DNA of 64,000 bases from Owenia fusiformis (GCA_903813345.2 CAIIXF020000002.1:18736813-18800812), one strand, 5' to 3'; shown: positions 9,986 to 20,433, counted from the first letter of the stretch. Notes: generated from the letters alone by a model not told the origin. Program-made: numbers and translations.

Positions 9986-11500
9986 GACCCCACCCCCACC
10001 CTTTGACACCCCCCAAAAAAAATTTAAAAATTAAAAAAGAAATTTTGAATTTTTTTTTTTTGGTAATTCTTTTTCATCATCTCATACACTTTTAAAGTGC
10101 CCAGAAAGCATCAAATAACATCTTAAAATTGTAAAATTTCCTAGAGGGAGTCGGCCACCCCTCACATCCCCCTCAATACAATGGAAAAGTTCTGAATTTA
10201 TTTTATGTATTGTCTCAGACACTTTTAAAGTGCCCAAGTGCCCACACATCATCACATAGCTCCTTGATATAGTCAATATTTCTGGGAGACTAACACTTGC
10301 TCCCCTTAGGGATCCCCATCCCACCTCCCCCTCTGGCACCCTCACCCCCCCTTGACACCCCTCCAAAAAATTTAAAAAAACTGTGATTTTCTCAATTTTT
10401 TAATTAACTCATACACTTTGAAAGTGCCCAGAGAGCACTAAATAGCGTTTTAAAATTGTAAAATTTTCTAGGGGGAGTGGACCACCCCTCACACCCCAAA
10501 AAAACAATTGAAAAGTTCTGAATTTATTTTATGTATCATCTCAGACACATGTAAAGTGCCCAGACATCATCAAATAGCTCCTTGATATAGTCAATGATTC
10601 TGGGAGACTAACACTTACTCGCCCTCTTGCATCACCACCCCACCTCCCCCTCTGGCACCCCCTCCCCTTTGACATCCCCCAAAATATTGTGATTTTTTCA
10701 AAATTTTTTTATCGTGTCATAGACTTCGAAAGTGCCCAAATAGCACCAAATAGCATCTTAAAATTGTAAAATTTTCCAGGGAAGTAGGCCAACCCTCACA
10801 TCCCCCACAAAACAATTGACAAAAATTCTGAATTTATTTCATGCATTGTCTCAGACACTTTTAAAGTGCCAAAACTTCATCAAATATCACCTTGATATGG
10901 TCAATGTTTCTGGGGGCAGATATGGGGGACAAACACTTGCTCCCCCTCTGGCACCCTAATCCCACCCTCCCCTCTGGCATCCCCTTTGACACCCCCAAAA
11001 ATTGAAAAAAATGTAATTTCGATTGACTCATACACTTTAAAAGTGCCCAGAAGCACTAAATATCATCTTAAAATTGTAAAATTTTCTGAAGGAGTTGGCC
11101 AACCCTCACACCCCCACAAAACAATTGAGAAAATTCTGAATTTCATGTATTGTCTCAAGACATTTTTAAAGTGCCCAGACATCATAAAATGGCACCTTGA
11201 TATGGTCATTGTTTCTTAGGGCAACCCCTCGCTCCCCCTCTGGCACTCCACACCACTTCACCCTCTCATTCTCTTTGACATCCTCAAAAAGAATTTGAAA
11301 AAAATTCACTTTTTATTGACTCATTCACTTTAAAAGTGCCCAGAAAGCACCAAATGGCATCTCAAAAGTGTAAAATTTTCTAAGGGGAGTGAGTCACTCC
11401 TCACAAGTTTGGAAGTTGCATTTGTTATTTTAAACACTTTAAAAGTGCCTAGAAGTCACCAAGTGACATAATGAAATCATAAAAACATACAAATTTCTGG
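9986..11500. repeat. 310-bp dimeric tandem repeat with CACTTT/AAAGTG palindromes
   Basis: About five units of 293-322 bp, becoming more diverged to the right. Each unit has two related halves, each holding a near-palindrome of the form CACTTTTAAAGTGCCCA. Occurrences include 10086, 10218, 10408, 10545, 10721, 10853, 11030, 11158, 11323 and 11430, with weaker ones near 11538 and 11660. Between them are CACCCC-rich tracts and TTAAAATTGTAAAATTTTC. The ORFs crossing it (10082-10366 minus, 10986-11219 plus) are not supported as genes. Confidence 0.88.
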
Positions 11501-13190
11501 CAGCCCACTCCAAAAACTAAAGCATTCATTTACTCAAACACATTAAAAGTGCTCAGCATTAACCAGACAGCAACTTGAATTAGTAAAATTTTCCTTGCTG
11601 CCCCCCTAAGAAGAAAATGATTGAAAAAAATCTGAATTTCGTATCAATAGATTCTATTTAAATTAAAACACCTTGAAAGGGTCCAGAAATCACTAAATGT
11701 GATCTTGAACTGCTAAAAGTTCTCGGGCATTTATGCCCTTCCAGTAAGAGGGGGAGAAACACCAGGGTTCAAAGATGATATACGCTTATAATGTAAATCT
11801 GTATTGAGATGACATCGTCGCCGATTGGTCAAAAGTCGACAAACAAATGACGTCATCAATGGCGGTTTCAAAATTTTCGAAATACGCTTCGAATAATATT
11901 ATGTTCATTTCTGGCGTGTTAACCAATATCGTAGCTTCTCATTTGACATCAAGATAAAGAAAGGTGTACGGAATATGCCTATATCAATCAAAACATCCCA
12001 TCGAAGTGTAGTATATGATTACTAGCCGATGAAATTATGAACGAACGAAGGTGGTTAGCAAGAGAGGTAATTATGTCTGTCATCTTTAAACTCTGGGGCT
12101 TTCCCTCCTCTTCTTCCAGTCGAAATGTTGAGGCATGCGCAGACCTCTATTTAGTGATATTTTCATTTCAAATATGGCGGCCAATCCGATGTCTGACGAC
12201 CCTTACAAAGAATCTAGGCAGTTTGCATTTTTACCTCCTGTGAAATAACAAGTGGAATTTAGTAGTTGTTTTGTGTTTTATTATCATTCTGCATCGTAAT
12301 TCTATGTGATGTGGTGTTGAAATGTCAGCAGAAATACATATCCATACGATAATCGAGTGAATCAGATAACAGATTTTTCGAAAACCCGTCTCGTGCTAAG
12401 AGTGTAAAAACTTGTATTAACATGCTCAAAAGTGCCAATGTGCACATCAATGTCAAGCTAAATCAATGTTGTGTCTAAAACAGGTACCCGATCTACTCAA
12501 AACAGCTTGTCATTCACGTATACACGCTTAGCAAACACGGCGAAATGACCTGAATCTTGGAATTTCGTTTAAGAGCTAGTAATGTTTGCTCCGGTCTTCG
12601 TCATAAGTGTTCATCAGATTTCACGCATGCGCAGGAGAAAAACCATAAACCAATTAGGTTTATAAATCAATTTTGCGCATGCGCCTTACAACGGTAAACA
12701 AATTCGTATTTATAAACGAACCAGTTTGAGATAACCCGATATCAGTCGGAGAAATCTGACGATCTACGAAACTCACTTCAAAAAATCAAATGCGGACTGA
12801 CGGCGTATTCTACTATGCTTGGATCTAAGATTTTCAGTATAGATAAAGTCTTTTATGATCTTTCGAATGAGGTAAGTCTCTAGTTCGAAAGACAATCGTA
12901 TCAACTTGAACAAAAGTTGAGTTTTGACGAAAAATGTTAACATGCGCAGAAGTCCCATTTTCGTTGTACCATATTGACTGCTTCTACAACCTCCCCCTAT
13001 TCCAGTGTTTCTCCAAATTTCTCATACAATATTCAGTCTAAAAACAATACGAAAACAATAAAATTCTACAAAATAACCGACCCCCTCCCCCCTTTGACTT
13101 ACGCAATTTGATTTATGCGGCAAAAAATTGACAATTTTATTTTCTCTTTAGTTAAAACCGCACCCCCCTTGGAGAAAAGTGTCTTACGGG
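11501..13190. other. Foldback unique core
   Basis: Apparently single-copy in the window. It holds an inverted CCAAT box (GATTGG, near 11823), a perfect CRE-like TGACGTCAT (11848-11856), an AATATGGCGGCCAATC stretch near 12171, several CATGCGCA motifs (near 12132, 12626, 12675 and 12939), and a 7-5-7 palindrome, ATAAACC/GGTTTAT, at 12645-12663. A 68-aa ORF (12037-12243) is unrecognised and weak. Promoter-like, but no transcript is demonstrated. Confidence 0.45.
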
Positions 13191-14310
13191 CCTGCCAAAA
13201 CACAATCCGGCATAACCTGCCTCTTAATACATAACCTATCACAACCAACCATTACAACTAAGCACAACCTAGAAGATCGCCAACAACGCAACAAAACCTA
13301 TGTCAGAAGAATCAGAACGCAACCTGACTCACAATTACCAAGAACACTGTCAAATTAGCACAACACAATTTGGCAATACCACACAACCAAACCAAACAAT
13401 CAAAACACAATCAGGAACAACCAAACTAGAATCCCAATACACACAACCAACTTTCTCGAACTGGAGATTACAACAATCACACAACACAATCGAACACAAC
13501 CAAATACTTCACCCGACTAGGCACAACCGACCACATATCATATCATAATCGGGCACAACCCGCCACCATCCATCATTAAACGATCAGGCACAACCAACCA
13601 CACAAAACAATCAGACATGACCTGATACCTCACCCGACTGAGCACAACCTTCCGCCCGACCAGAACAACACAATCACAACATAACACAACGCATTATGAA
13701 CACAATGAGGCACAGCTCGACACCAAGCTAAAACAAAACAACCAGACACAACCCAAATACAAACAAACAACACAATACGGCACAACCCAATACTACAACC
13801 TTATTTTTACCTCCGAAAACATATCCAATTGTCAAATATACGGCACAGTAAGATGAAATAAGATGAAGTAACCCGACCAACACAACACAATAACAACATA
13901 AGACATCCTTTGAAATTAACATAACTTAATGAGACACAACCCGATACCAAACTTACACAAGACAACCGGGCTCAACTAGACAAACAACCACCAAAACACA
14001 ATCGACTATCAAACTAACACAATCGAGCACAACCAAACAACAAACCGACAAAACACAACATAGCCAACGAGGCCAAACTCAAATCAGCCCATTGTTGAAT
14101 TAACACAACACAACCTGACACCAACCACCGCAACAGAACCAGTCACAACCCAATACTGAATCAATTATAAACTACACCATTAAATACAATTAGACACAAC
14201 CTGCAAACACAACTAAACTATGATACCAATTTACCTAGTACCCAACTAACTGTCTCCAACTGGAGACAATCCCAAAACAAACCAAAATCAGGGACAACCC
14301 ATCCCCCTCC
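13191..14310. other. A/C-rich inner domain, right
   Basis: Strong A/C bias on the plus strand (CACAACC, ACACAA words), the compositional mirror of 8621-9660. No direct alignment is obvious, so it is probably a decayed or low-complexity part of the fold. ORFs here are shadows. Confidence 0.6.
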
Positions 14311-14314
14311 TCCT

Positions 14315-14452
14315 CATTTAGGCTGCTGATGAAGAACATATCATGGACCACCAACCATGAGTTCGAAACATCTTGGGCCCTTACTGTGACTCACAAGTAA
14401 GGGAGAAGATCCACTACTGGATCGGGATGTCCGGCCTTTCTCTACACAAATG
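14315..14452 (+). ncRNA. Type I hammerhead ribozyme motif (HHR-R1)
   Basis: Stem I has outer CATTT (14315-14319) with AAATG (14448-14452) and inner AGGCTG (14320-14325) with CGGCCT (14432-14437). The core is CTGATGA (14326-14332). An extra A (14333) is followed by stem II: GAAC (14334-14337)/GTTC (14361-14364) plus CATGG/CCATG. GAA is at 14365-14367. Stem III is ACATC (14368-14372)/GATGT (14426-14430), with triplet GTC ending at 14431. Relative to HHR-L, the outer stem I pair C-G became T-A and an inner C-G became a T-G wobble, so pairing is kept. Two hairpins lie in the stem III insertion. This is the best preserved plus-strand copy. Confidence 0.82.
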
Positions 14453-14675
14453 ACACCACCAATGTCATCATTCTAGGATCAACTAAATATACTCTACCTG
14501 TCACATATTCGCTGACGGTGGTTCGGGGAAGCTTAGACACTAGTCTAGACTATGTCTCCCAGGTCCTCTAAACGAGACCGCTCACCATTTGACACAGATT
14601 GCATGACTTATGCGTGTTCAAAACGGGTGATGTCTCAAGACATGGTCTAAGTCAACCACTCCCAAAACTTTGAAA
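14315..14675 (+). repeat. LTR-like direct repeat 1 carrying HHR-R1
   Basis: It aligns with 15963-16320 from the ribozyme through CACTCCCAAAA, including TGACGGTGGTT, GGGGAAGCTTAG, TGTCTCCCAGG and CAGATTGCATGAC, with many point differences. Spacing between the two copies is 1,652 bp. Confidence 0.75.
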
Positions 14676-15962
14676 TACGGGCCATCAAACCTTACATTTA
14701 AGTTAATATCTCAACAACAAGATATGCCACGAACATAATACACATACCTACAGAAAGCTAATACATTAAACAAGCCACCTGAACCATCAAAAGACAATTT
14801 ACCTACCATAGACCCATCCTAGTCACCACCAAACTCAAACCAACATAACAAATCGAAAATATCGCAAAATGCAGAAAACACCAAAACGCGGCCAAACATG
14901 GAAAAAGTCAACAACTCTTATAATACACACAATATGAACATAACATTTACCTGACCATGAAGCTGAAACAATGAACAAAACAACCAAATTAAATTTCAAC
15001 ATTGAACTGACCATACCCTGATGCAATTAACCAATACGCATACACCCTCCCGATAAAACACAAATATGGGAAAATCAAAATATTTGAAATACGGGCCATC
15101 AAACCCGACATTTAAGTTAATATCTCAACAACAAAACATGCCACGAACATAATGCACATACCTACAGAAAGCTAAAACATTAAACAAGCCACCTGAACCA
15201 TCAAAAGACAATTTACCTACCATAGACCCATCCTAGTCACCACCAAACTCAAACCGACTTAACAAATCGAAAATACCGCAAAATGCCGGAAAATAAAAAT
15301 ACAACCATACACAAACAAATTAATGCCTCCTCAAACACACAAAATATCAACACAAAACACACATGACAATGAAGCACAAACAATGAACACAACAACCAAA
15401 CCAAATTCCAACACTGAACTGACCATACCCCAATACAATTAACCAATACGCATACGCGTTCGATTAAAACAAAATACAAGAAAATCGAAATATTTAAATA
15501 CGGACCACTAAACGGTACATTTAAGTTAATATCTCAACAACAAGATATACTAGCAACATATCACATATACCAACGGAAAGCTGAAACACTAAACAAATTA
15601 CCTGATCTACCAAAAAGCTATTCACCCACCCTTAACCTACCACCATCACCGCCAAACGCACACCAACTCAACAAATTGAAAACATCACAAAATGCCACAA
15701 GATACAACCGAACACGACCAAGCCAACAACCATTTAAATTCACACAATATCAACATATAACACGAAACGGCCATATGGCCTAACCACAAACCAAACCAAA
15801 CCAAAATTTATCAATAAACTGACCACACCTTTATGCAATAAACCAATACGCATAAACAACCACCCCCCCCCTCCCGCCAAAAACGAATACGGGAAACCTA
15901 TGAAAAAACAACTGAATGATAGAAATAAAACAGCATTATCATTCAGAATCAAATCACATACA

Positions 15963-16113
15963 ACATTCTTTCGGCCGCTGAGGAAGAACAATCATGGGAT
16001 ACCCCCATAAGTTCGAAACATCTTGGGCCCTTATAATGACCAACATATAAGGGAGAAAATCCGCTACAGGATCGGGATATCCGGCATGAAGATAGGGAAT
16101 AACACACGAATGT
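15963..16113 (+). ncRNA. Degraded hammerhead motif, right arm (HHR-R2)
   Basis: Mirror partner of HHR-L, with the same core: CTGAGGA (15978-15984), extra A, GAAC/GTTC stem II and GAAAC. Two changes weaken it. Stem III is GATAT (16076-16080) instead of GATGT, giving a C-A mismatch next to the cleavage site, and the 3' strand of stem I is CGGCA instead of CGGCC. The outer stem I pairing ACATTC/GAATGT (15963-15968/16108-16113) is kept but the loop is longer. Probably slow or inactive. Confidence 0.7.
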
Positions 16114-16833
16114 CATTACCCTAGGATCTAACAAATATACACGACCCGTCACATGAGTACTGACGGTGGTTAGGGGAAGCTTAGCTGCTAGACCTTGTCT
16201 CCCAGGCCCCCCGAACGAGACCTCTCACCATTAATACAGATTGCATGACATATGCGTATTTATTACAGGTGATGTCTCAGGACATTGTCTAAGTCACCAC
16301 TCCCAAAAACCGTACGATAACAGATTGATTTTATATCCGCCATCCGGAATAGGCAAGCCTTAATTTGATTGTTTGACACTTTGCCCACGCGTTATTTGTT
16401 ACAGGAGTCCTGATTGGATGGATTTACTGGCGGCTATTTCAAAGTGGCATCGTCAATCATCATCATCAATCACAAAATCTTTTTTGGACACTAAAACAGG
16501 TGGGCCTTTCATTATTTGTCCAGTTTTTTGTCCAATTTTAACCAAATTTTGGTGCAACTGCCCCCCCCCCCCACAACTGCCATTCCCCCCACAACGTGCA
16601 ATTGTCTTTGGGATATAAAATAACAAAGATAGAACCGCTAATATGAACACTGTTACTAAACAAACCAGAAGGGAGGATAACACAGGACTAAACCTCACCC
16701 TCCTAAACAAGATGTTGATGATGATTATGGGGCTTTTTTTCATCGTCCCCAATTTGGTTGCCCCCCCCCCCCCTGGCCAGAAATTCTTTCAAAATCAATC
16801 AGGTACATAGCCTATCTTTGGCCAAGAAATATC

Positions 16834-17110
16834 TGAACGCTCGATTACCACGACATCTTTTAACAAAGGGAGGCGATAATCGGATCCATATTTTTGTTCA
16901 AGAAATTATGGACGCTCGATTACCACGACATCTTTTAATAAAGGGTGTCGATAATCGGATCCATATTTTTGTTCAAGAAATTATGGACGCTCGATTACCA
17001 CGATATCTTTTAACAAAGGGAGGCGATAATCGGATCCATATTTTTGTTCAAGAAATCATGGACGCTCGATTACCACGACATCTTTTAATAAACGGAGGCG
17101 ATAATCGGGT
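16834..17110 (-). repeat. 75-bp subterminal tandem repeat, right arm
   Basis: Inverse of 6127-6415. A 165-codon ORF (16758-17255) reads through it as a 25-residue repeat containing ARLPRHLLTKGGDNRIHIF. This follows from the 75-bp period and is not by itself evidence of a protein. Confidence 0.85.
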
Positions 17111-17490
17111 CCAGGAATTTTTCCGGCACCCGATTTTTCGACGTACGGAATTTTTTCCGGCACCCGATTTTTCGACGTACGGAATTTTTTTGGGTACCGG
17201 ACTTTTTAACGTAATGAATGTTTTTGGATACGGAATTGATTCCAGTACCGATTGAGAGAACAATTGAGCTAAATATTTATCATAGTACAGAATCCGGGTA
17301 CCAGATAAAATTAGGTGACCGAAAAATAAAGTTGGGTCACCTAATTTTAAACAGGCATCTAATATAGAGATAGGTACCGGACTTTCCACTAAATATGTCA
17401 GGAATAGAAAATAGGCACTGGTTTTTATATTGGTGCACCCAAACTACTGAATTAGGTATGTAATACTTTTGACACAGAATTTACACCATA

Positions 17491-17496
17491 ATCTGC
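17491..17496 (+). repeat. 6-bp target-site duplication, right
   Basis: ATCTGC directly follows the right terminus and matches 5737-5742. Confidence 0.9.
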
Positions 17497-17499
17497 AGC

Positions 17500-18937
17500 A
17501 TTTGTATCTACATACCTCGGCAGGGAGATAATATTTCTCCGACATTATTCACAATCTTTGTAAATGATCTCGTTACGGAAATAAAAAGGCTTAATGCAGG
17601 TGTCGATATCGCAGGAGACAATGTAAGCATATTACTGTATGCTGATGATGTTGCATTGATCGCAACAACTGAATTAAAGCTGCAACAAATGCTGAACTGT
17701 CTTCATGATTGGATATATAAGTGGTGACTGACTGTAAATGTTGAAAAAACGAAAGTAGTGCACTTTAGGAGAGCGTCGACAATGTTAACAGAAACAATAT
17801 TTGTGCTAGGAGATGCAAAAATTGGAAAAATAAACTCTTATCGCTATCTGGGAGTTGTTATGAATGAGACTCTTGACTACACTGAAATGGTTTCCACTCT
17901 AGCTGATGCAAGTTCTCGATCCCTTGGCGCTCTTATTGGAAAATATTATTCGATTAATGGACTTCATTATTCGACATTCACAAAGATGTATAATGCAACC
18001 GTTATCCCCATCATGGATTACGGGGCTGGAGTTTGGGGCTATAAAGACTACGACAAACCAAATACTGTCCAAAACCATGCCATGAGAACATTTATGGGCT
18101 TAGGGAAATATGCTCCCATTCCAGCTATGTATGGAGATATAGGCTGGATACCACCATGTGTTAGGCACCATGTTGAAATGGTTCGTTTATTCATCCGACT
18201 TAGTAGAATGCCAAGAACAAGGATTACTCGAAGAATATTTGACTTTGACTATGCCAATGCTGAAAAATGCCATAGAGGATGGTGTAAAGAGGTCAAAGAT
18301 ATATTTAAAAATTCTAACCTGTTAGACCTCTATAATGAACGTTTCTTTAATAATTCAAGTGCAAGGTCAACATTTAAAACTGTAAAAGATTATGAAATGA
18401 ATCGCTTTATACATAAATGGACAGTTCAAATAACTACAATGCCAAAGTTACGTACATATAAGTTAATTAAAGACAATTTTGGTACAGAGGATTATATAAA
18501 ATTATTTTTATCAAGGAATCAAAGATCTGTTATTGCTAGAACTCGGTCAGGTACTCTTCACCTGAACATAGAAACTGGTCGATATAAAGGCCTTGCTGTT
18601 GAACAAAGACTCTGTGAGGCATGTAAATGTGGACATATAGAAACTGAGAAACATGTTTTTCTAGAATGCTCTTGTTACAAAGATTTGAGAAAAACTATAA
18701 TCAGACCCCCTATGGTTCATGATAATCAAGATTTACTGAAACATCTTCTTTCAAATAAAAATTGTGTAAAACTTACAGCAAAATTTATAATGTCAGCACT
18801 TGAAAAACGACAAAAAATTGTATAAATAACACACTGTAATTACATGTATATGTATTTGTATAATGCCTCATAAGCCTGATTAGGCTGGGTGCCGATTAAG
18901 GTGCGTGGCACTTAAATAAATAAATAAATAAATAATA
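17500..18937 (+). pseudogene. Non-LTR retrotransposon, 5'-truncated, copy A
   Basis: The frame opens within the reverse transcriptase at the RQGD.ISPTLF motif (block 5 region) and includes the catalytic LLYADDVALIA. It then continues through the thumb and a long C-terminal domain to a Cys/His motif (CEACKCGHIETEKHVFLEC) and a stop at 18823-18825. A TGA at 17725-17727 interrupts it; copy B has a sense codon there. The frame is otherwise open for 355 codons to 18825. The 3' UTR has hairpins GCCTGATTAGGC and GTGCC/GGCAC (18889-18911) and a (TAAA)n tail. The endonuclease and the first RT blocks are missing. It belongs to the Jockey/I group; the exact clade is uncertain. Dead copy. Confidence 0.88.
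18913..18937 (+). repeat. (TAAA)n tail of retrotransposon A
   Basis: Short tetranucleotide tail directly before the 3' flanking direct repeat; longer in copy B (48921-48951). Confidence 0.9.
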
Positions 18938-19020
18938 CCTCTTGCCTTGGAGAGAACAAGAAGAATTACAAAAGCAAAAACCACAGAGAATCTACAATTT
19001 ATGCTACCTATAATCTGCAG
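18938..19020 (+). repeat. 3' copy of the long direct repeat flanking the retrotransposon, copy A
   Basis: Matches 5665-5742: CCTCTTGCCTTGGAGA, then CACAGAGAATCTACAATTT, ending ATCTGCAG. The ORF at 18947-19183 begins here and is not supported as a gene. Confidence 0.65.
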
Positions 19021-20047
19021 CACGGTGAATGCTGCGCCTAGTATGCAGGGTATTGTAGGGGGAGACTTAACTACAATTGCATTGTTGACAATACATCACT
19101 CCCAAAACAATGAAGATGACTTAGGTAGAGAGTTTGGAACTGGAAAATTTATCAGTTTATCATTTATCTATGCAACAGACTAAGTAAACACAATTAACTG
19201 AACGATTATTTATATGTGTGAAAACCACATGCATTTGTATAGGGTAACTTCTGCGTTCAGGTTTACGTTTCGATTTGATAACTTAAGTCTCAAATGAGTT
19301 GACAATGTACAGATTACAACGATATTACATTTGCAATCACTAATCGATGAATATGCTTCACAACAAGCAAGGAAACTATTTTTGTCAATTGGGAAGAATT
19401 CATGAAAATCAAATTCAAATTTGTTTTAGTGTGACAAGACCGGACCCTTAAAGTACAAGTTTAGGTATATGTTTTCAAAACAACCTTATTCGCAACATCC
19501 TTTATCGAAACATCTCTGAGATTGAGTTATCGACTTTAATAAATCTAAGAATAACAGATCCTAGAGTAGCCCAGCTTAAAAGGCTTTCTACAGGCATCTC
19601 TATCATTCATTTGTATATGATTTTGTAACGAAGCTTTTCAAATCTGCTTCATGACCTTTTATTTTTCATTTTTATTTTTTATTTTATTTTTTTCATGACC
19701 TTTTATGGTTGTTATTAGAATATCAGTTACTTATTTGTAGATTGCGCTGAGTTGAACAGGAATATGTGTTTAAAATGAATTCTGAAAATGTATTTCATAA
19801 ATTATAGCTATAGATGATCATGATCTTCACTATGAAGGTATAGACGGCAACATGTATATACTATTAGAATCAATTACCAGGTTATACATTTTTATCAATA
19901 GACTTAAAATACTACCTAATATGATAGGTAAAGAACAAATTTTATGAGGAACTCAATTGCAAATCGCATCATAAAATGAGTAAGTAATGATAATGTACAA
20001 GGGGCGATCAACAAATAACGCAAATAGAGCCTTATCTCAGAAACTAA

Positions 20048-20240
20048 TTGGAGTTAGAACACCAAATTTGATACATCGTATCACCATATCATCGTATTGA
20101 CCTGCTTCAAGTACCCATACCACGGGTTACTATGGTAACTGCAACTTTGACATATATCAATGTTTGTGCCTGTACTTTTCTGGAAATATTGATGAATGTT
20201 TGAAGATACTATGTACAATTAAGTATTCTAACTCCAACTC
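20048..20240. mobile_element. Possible small MITE with TTGGAGTTAGAACAC ends
   Basis: TTGGAGTTAGAACAC at about 20048 has a nearly exact inverse at about 20226-20240 (the copy B version at 50226-50241 is exact), enclosing about 165 bp. No clear target duplication was seen, so it could also be a non-mobile inverted repeat. Confidence 0.4.
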
Positions 20241-20242
20241 TC

Positions 20243-20304
20243 GTGAGTAATATGATATATTCACTCGTTCCCTCCAGTCACTCGTGAATATATCATATAC
20301 TCAC
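20243..20304. repeat. 22-bp inverted repeat near the satellite edge
   Basis: GTGAGTAATATGATATATTC (20243 on) pairs with GTGAATATATCATATACTCA (20284 on) with one bulge and a loop of about 19 nt. Repeated at about 50246-50307. Confidence 0.75.
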
Positions 20305-20433
20305 TTGAGTATAAACACGATAAACGGAATCAACAATTATATAACCTCATACTATCCTGTTTGTTTTTCTTACTGTATGGTGAATGATGTAAGATGGAAA
20401 AAGATCAAGATTATGCACCATTCAAATCTTTGT

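Larger units (their letters stand above)
5743..17490. mobile_element. 11.75-kb foldback element with 2.85-kb inverted arms
   Basis: The element begins TATGGTGTAAATTC and ends with its exact inverse. The inverted match continues inward on both sides for about 2.85 kb (to about 8620 on the left and from about 14660 on the right). Copy B of the duplicated locus has a clean empty site, so the ends and the 6-bp duplication are exact. The arms contain 75-bp repeats, hammerhead ribozyme motifs and 411-bp repeats. The centre holds G/T-rich and A/C-rich halves and a 310-bp tandem repeat. No transposase, integrase, polymerase or reverse transcriptase ORF is seen, so it is probably non-autonomous. A 6-bp duplication fits Polinton, IS3EU or Dada-type elements, but the TATGG end matches none that I can name. 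Confidence 0.88.
14660..17490 (-). repeat. Right inverted arm of the foldback
   Basis: Inverse of 5743-8620: 411-bp repeats, hammerhead block, poly-C tract, 75-bp repeats, unique terminus ending CACCATA. Differences from the left arm are scattered substitutions and homopolymer-length changes, so the arms are old enough to have drifted or converted unevenly. Confidence 0.85.
19021..20433. other. Low-copy DNA between retrotransposon and satellite, copy A
   Basis: AT-rich sequence duplicated at 49039-50437 with few differences. No gene is supported. It contains a short duplicated CATGACCTTTTAT stretch near 19650-19710, and two inverted-repeat structures described separately (20048-20240 and 20243-20304). 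Confidence 0.6.

Noticed and set aside
17048-17389. 113-codon minus-strand ORF and its mirror at 5844-6185
   Set aside because: Identical in both arms because of the inverted repeat, with low-complexity repeated residues and no recognisable domain.
5743-17490. Polinton/Maverick identity for the foldback
   Set aside because: The 6-bp duplication and long inverted arms fit, but the ends are TATGG rather than AG and no polymerase, integrase, protease or capsid ORF is present.
18947-19183. 78-codon ORF, repeated at 48965-49201
   Set aside because: Conserved only through the recent duplication. It starts within the flanking direct repeat without a convincing start or known domain.
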